Shown: in pieces, positions 5,066 to 8,892 of the stretch
How positions within the stretch are numbered: the first letter of the stretch is position 1
Layout of the letters: each line of letters opens with the position of its first letter
Assembly (NCBI GenBank): GCA_019246375.1
Contig: JAFAQO010000164.1
Coordinates: 1 to 8,892 of the forward strand
Source of the DNA: Mycobacterium sp.
GTDB lineage: Bacteria > Actinomycetota > Actinomycetes > Mycobacteriales > Mycobacteriaceae
DNA length: 8,892 bases
Direction: 5' to 3'
Position numbers and translations under genes: made by a program
Notes under the pieces: generated by a model
What the model saw: the letters and a program-made list of their open reading frames with translations, nothing else
The model's database searches: none
Told to the model about the DNA's origin: nothing

Positions 5066-6097
5066 TCAAGCGATCGGGTAGGGCCAGGGATTGAACCGGC
5101 AGGTTTTACCGTCTGGCTTGACCCATTCCGGGTCGAACCTGGCCTCGTCGTCGTCGGAGGTGGAGAAGGTCTGCTGCATCATCACCGGCGCCAGGCCACC
5201 CTGCCTATCGCAGGGCTCGTGGCGCTCGTAGCCGACGGCGTGGCCGACCTCGTGATTGATCAGGTATTGCCGGTAAGAACCGACATCGCCCTCGAAGGGA
5301 ACCGCTCCGCGAACCCATCGCGCTTCATTGATGAAGACACGGGGCTCCGAGTTCCGACCGAAGACGGGGTTGTAGCAGGACGTCTCCAGCGGGATCTCAT
5401 CGCCGCAGCCCTCTCGTACCGTCATCGGTGAGCTGAGCGAGATCCGGAAGTCGGGTTTGCCATTGTCGATCCGGGTGAACCCGAATTGTGGGTCGTGAGT
5501 CCAACTCTTGGGACTGGCCAGCGTCTGATCGACCATCCGGACGAACGCGTCGTCGCCGCCGAAGGCCGTGGCATCCACACCGTTTTCCACCTCTACGGTG
5601 TACGTGAACACCTTGGCGGTGCCATGGCCGACCTGCCGCACGGTGCCGGGAACGATATGCCAGCTCTTGTGACCGGCCGGGGTGAACGGACCGCCGTCCG
5701 GCAGCAGGCCGGTGGGCAGATTGGCGTCGAATTGGGTGAGGCGCCGCGGCGGTGCGTCGATGATGGTCGTACCCTTCCCGCCGATAGTGGGCGGACCATG
5801 GATTAGATACTCCGAGGCCGGAACCGGCGCACTTCTCCCGGTCACCGTCTGATACACCACCACCACGGTGACCACGGCCAGCAGCGGCAGCGCATAGGCT
5901 CGCCAGCCGTAGGTGGACACGAACCGGCCCAGCCAGGTTTGTTTGCGCCACCGGCGGCGGCTGTCCCGATCGGACCGGGGCCGGCCGCCCGATTCCCACG
6001 CGAGGGGATCACGCTGGGCGCGCAGCGGTTCTCGCGAATCGTCGCGCAGCGCCGGCATTCGGCGGGTGCTGTCCTTGCCCTGCGACGGGAAAGTCAC
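5066..6097 (-). CDS. Membrane-anchored DUF3152 protein, putative zinc metalloprotease (Rv3207c type)
   Basis: From GTG 6097 this is 343 residues. A basic, disordered N-terminus (1-60) precedes one membrane helix, AYALPLLAVVTVVVVYQTV (about 67-85), with the C-terminal domain outside. That domain carries NHEVGHAVGYERHEPC (about 281-296). It is an HExxH zinc motif followed by Gly and a third His, spaced one residue wider than the metzincin HExxHxxGxxH. VMMQQTF (about 305-311) may be the Met-turn. Four cysteines nearby (CGDEIPLETSC and two later) may form disulfides. Substrate unknown. ATG 6058 (330 residues, MPALRDD) is an alternative start; neither has a strong Shine-Dalgarno. It diverges from the TetR gene across about 200 bases in which I see no clear operator. 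Confidence 0.85.
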   Translation of the reverse strand: MTFPSQGKDSTRRMPALRDDSREPLRAQRDPLAWESGGRPRSDRDSRRRWRKQTWLGRFVSTYGWRAYALPLLAVVTVVVVYQTVTGRSAPVPASEYLIHGPPTIGGKGTTIIDAPPRRLTQFDANLPTGLLPDGGPFTPAGHKSWHIVPGTVRQVGHGTAKVFTYTVEVENGVDATAFGGDDAFVRMVDQTLASPKSWTHDPQFGFTRIDNGKPDFRISLSSPMTVREGCGDEIPLETSCYNPVFGRNSEPRVFINEARWVRGAVPFEGDVGSYRQYLINHEVGHAVGYERHEPCDRQGGLAPVMMQQTFSTSDDDEARFDPEWVKPDGKTCRFNPWPYPIA

Positions 6098-6229
6098 AGC
6101 CCCAAGGATGGCACAGCCGCCACTAGCCGCGAGTCTTTGGCGCGGCAGATAAGGTCGCCCGAGCATCTTCTGACCGCGGAGAGCCCAATAAGGATCCGAA
6201 GTAATCGGGGATGGCGGTTGGGATAGTAG

Positions 6230-7218
<989 letters not shown>

Positions 7219-7265
7219 GCCGGTCCCTCCGTTCGAATTCATTCGCAAAGCTTTCAGCAAGCAGG

Positions 7266-7379
7266 CTAGTGGAAGGCGTATTGGGGCATCGGCACCCGCT
7301 CGCCATTAGCGAACAAGGCGCCACAGCTGAGGCAAAGCTGCCCGACACGCCCGGGCGCTGGCTGCGCTCCGTTATTCAC
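7266..7379 (-). CDS. Possible 37-residue CxxC protein, antisense to the start of the MmpS-like gene
   Basis: From GTG 7379 the minus strand reads VNNGAQPAPGRVGQLCLSC and continues GALFANGERVPMPQYAFH to a TAG. A single CLSCG knuckle is half of a zinc ribbon and could bind metal as a dimer. Codon choice looks mycobacterial (mostly G/C at third positions). The opposite frame here looks less protein-like. There is no Shine-Dalgarno; an AT-rich stretch immediately upstream could serve a leaderless transcript. It would lie 47 bases before the DUF3107 gene. The frame stays open upstream to 7493, so the start is uncertain. No known family recognised. Confidence 0.3.
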   Translation of the reverse strand: MNNGAQPAPGRVGQLCLSCGALFANGERVPMPQYAFH

Positions 7380-8069
7380 GTAGATAACATCGGCAACATC
7401 CGCACCACAAATCACCTCGGCACCGACGTCGAGGATTACCCAGACGATGACTTCTACTCCGACGTCGACGACCACGCCGGGGCGCCCGATCATCGGTGGC
7501 GCCCGGTCGCCGCAATCGGCGCCGGTGTGCTGGTGCTTGCGGTAATTGCCACTGCTCTGATCGTGAACGGCGGTGATAGCGGGACGACGACGGCCACAGT
7601 GGTGGGGCCGCCGCCGACTCGGACGGTGATTGCCACACCGGGGCCTACCCTGCCGACGGCGGCGCCGAGCACCTCGCTACCGCGCGAGACGGTCACCACG
7701 GTGACACCACCGCCGACCACACCGCCCACCACGGCGCCTAGCAGTTCGCCCGTTGCAACGGCGCCGCAAGCCGTTCCCCCGGCGCCGCCGGCAGTAAATC
7801 CGCGCACAATTGTCTATCGAGTGACCGGCACGAAGCAGCTGCTCGACTTTGTCAGCATCGTTTACACCGACGCCAAGGGCTTGCCCCACACCGACTTCAA
7901 CGTGTCGCTGCCATGGTCGAAAATGATCGTCTTGAACCCCGGCGTACAGCTCAAGTCGGTCGTCGCCACCAGCATCGGTGGCCACTTGAACTGCATGATC
8001 ACCGACGCCCAAGGTCAGACGGTCGTCGCGTCCACCAACAACGCGATGATCGCGACCTGCACCCGTTAG
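7269..8069 (+). CDS. Thr/Pro-rich membrane protein with an MmpS-like C-terminal domain (Rv3209 type)
   Basis: From GTG 7269 this is 266 residues. There is an acidic cytoplasmic part (about 50-75, DVEDYPDDDFYSDVDD), then one membrane helix AAIGAGVLVLAVIATALIV (81-99), a long Thr/Pro/Ala/Ser-rich linker (about 104-178), and an extracytoplasmic domain (about 180-266). That domain has YRVTGTKQLLDFVSIVYTD, LPWSKMIVLNPGVQLKSVV and two cysteines near the end. This is the layout of the MmpS domain, the beta-sandwich accessory subunit of MmpL lipid transporters. No mmpL is visible. The first ~50 residues look non-coding and no other ATG/GTG/TTG lies in frame before the membrane helix, apart from TTG at 7281. 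The real start is therefore unclear. The stop shares TTAG with the ferritin-like gene. Confidence 0.8.
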   Translation: MEGVLGHRHPLAISEQGATAEAKLPDTPGRWLRSVIHVDNIGNIRTTNHLGTDVEDYPDDDFYSDVDDHAGAPDHRWRPVAAIGAGVLVLAVIATALIVNGGDSGTTTATVVGPPPTRTVIATPGPTLPTAAPSTSLPRETVTTVTPPPTTPPTTAPSSSPVATAPQAVPPAPPAVNPRTIVYRVTGTKQLLDFVSIVYTDAKGLPHTDFNVSLPWSKMIVLNPGVQLKSVVATSIGGHLNCMITDAQGQTVVASTNNAMIATCTR

Positions 8070-8758
8070 TTAAGCAGCCCCAGCTCACGCATCCGTTGGT
8101 CGTGCGTGTGCTGTAAGCGTTCGAAGAAGTCGGCAAGCTGGGGCAGGCCCTCGGTACCCGACACCACCAGATCGACCAGCTCATCGTGGTCGGCCAACAC
8201 GTACTGGGCCTGGGTGATCGCTTCGCCGAGCAGGCGACGAGACCACAACGCCAGCCGGCTGCGTTGCCTGGCACTCGCGGTCACCGCGTTGCGCACTTCA
8301 GCGACGACGAACTGGGAGTGTCCGGTCTCCGACAAAACCTCTCGCACCACATCGGCGACCTCGTCGGGCAAGCCGTCGGCGATCTCCAGGTAGAAGTCGG
8401 CGGCCAGAGCGTCACCCACATAGGTCTTCACCAGCGCCTCGAGCCAGGTGCTCGGCGTGGTCAGCCGGTGGTAGTTGTCCAGCACCGAGCCGAACTCTGC
8501 CATCGCCGGCACCACATCGACGCCACGGCTTTCCAGTGCGTCGCGCAGCAAGTCGTAGTGACCCATCTCGGCGGCCGCCATGCTGGCCATCGAAATCCGG
8601 CCTCGCAGGTTGGGCGCCATTCGCGCTTCGTCGGTGAGCCGGTAGAAGGCGGCGATTTCACCGTAGGCCAGCAGCGCGAACAATTGGTCGACGCCGGGAT
8701 GGTCTGCGGAGAGCCGTGGCGCCGGCGGATCGGCCACCTCGTCGGCACGCGAAGTCAT
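8066..8758 (-). CDS. Ferritin-like fold protein, MiaE-like (Rv3210c type)
   Basis: This 230-residue, all-helical protein belongs to the ferritin-like group sometimes annotated as tRNA-(ms2io6A)-hydroxylase-like. Candidate diiron ligands are Glu34 (YGEIAAFYRL), Glu64 and His67 (AAEMGHYDLL), Asp121 or Glu125 (LAADFYLEIAD), and Glu144 with His147 (SETGHSQF). The two ExxH pairs are those expected of a diiron carboxylate site. A true hydroxylase role is not established; iron storage or another oxidation is possible. ATG 8758 starts the protein, with no clear Shine-Dalgarno. Upstream, beginning 13 bases away, is a 56-bp tandem repeat that any promoter would have to lie in or beyond. Confidence 0.85.
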   Translation of the reverse strand: MTSRADEVADPPAPRLSADHPGVDQLFALLAYGEIAAFYRLTDEARMAPNLRGRISMASMAAAEMGHYDLLRDALESRGVDVVPAMAEFGSVLDNYHRLTTPSTWLEALVKTYVGDALAADFYLEIADGLPDEVADVVREVLSETGHSQFVVAEVRNAVTASARQRSRLALWSRRLLGEAITQAQYVLADHDELVDLVVSGTEGLPQLADFFERLQHTHDQRMRELGLLN

Positions 8759-8770
8759 GGCAACACTCTA

Positions 8771-8892
8771 GGCTGACCGGCGGCAACCCGCTGCGCCCGG
8801 CTCCGCCGCGCTGACGATTGCCGCAAGGCTGACCGGCGGCAACCCGCTGCGCCCGGCTCCGCCGCGCTGACGATTGCCGCAAGGCTGACCGG
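8771..8892. repeat. Perfect 56-bp tandem repeat (minisatellite), at least 2.2 copies
   Basis: The unit beginning GGCTGACCGGCGGCAACCCG occurs at 8771-8826 and is repeated with no mismatch at 8827-8882. A third copy starts at 8883 and is cut by the window end. Because 56 is not a multiple of 3 and no good gene crosses it, it is non-coding. It lies directly upstream of the ferritin-like gene. Perfect copies point to recent expansion and probable copy-number variation between strains. Confidence 0.95.

Noticed and set aside
5939..5950. TTGTTTGCGCCA, repeating one arm of the moeZ dyad inside the DUF3152 coding sequence
   Set aside because: It has no inverted partner and lies in coding sequence (KQTWL region); a chance half-site is more likely.
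8771..8892. CRISPR array
   Set aside because: The repeat copies are directly adjacent and identical over all 56 bases; there are no variable spacers and no cas genes in view.

Overview
This is high-GC actinobacterial DNA with frequent GTG starts. It is almost certainly from a Mycobacterium, and probably a slow grower other than M. tuberculosis itself. From about 1712 to 8758 the gene order matches, as I remember it, the Rv3203-Rv3210c block of M. tuberculosis: lipV, an alkyltransferase-like protein, an Rv3205c-like kinase-fold protein, moeZ, a DUF3152 metalloprotease-like protein, a TetR regulator, DUF3107 (TB9.4), a Thr/Pro-rich membrane protein and a ferritin-like protein. All family names come from reading the translations; no search was run.

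The left part (1-1640) is different and looks like an accessory stress cassette. It holds the first nine codons of a probable J-domain protein (minus strand), a ~320-base non-coding leader with a strong hairpin, an Hsp20 close to the M. leprae 18-kDa antigen (minus strand), a 250-base AT-richer divergent promoter region, an HspR-like MerR regulator (plus strand) and a small acidic protein. Two copies of one 17-bp dyad (TATGT-N6-ACAYA) lie in the divergent region, one in each proposed promoter. They are good candidates for the MerR operator. The 3' end of the merR frame looks frameshifted.

The right part is core genome. lipV and the ATL gene are almost fused. A minus-strand run (DUF3152, moeZ, kinase-like) carries a MIRU-like repeat at the moeZ/kinase junction and a 10-bp perfect dyad ahead of moeZ. 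The TetR gene diverges from this run. All three convergent gene pairs in the window end in the same way, with the two stop codons sharing 4 bases (CTAG, TTAG, TTAG), so there is no room for intergenic terminators.

Other points of interest are an orphan MmpS-like domain on a Thr/Pro-rich membrane protein with a doubtful start, a possible 37-residue CxxC protein antisense to that start, and a perfect 56-bp tandem repeat just upstream of the ferritin-like gene, running off the window end.
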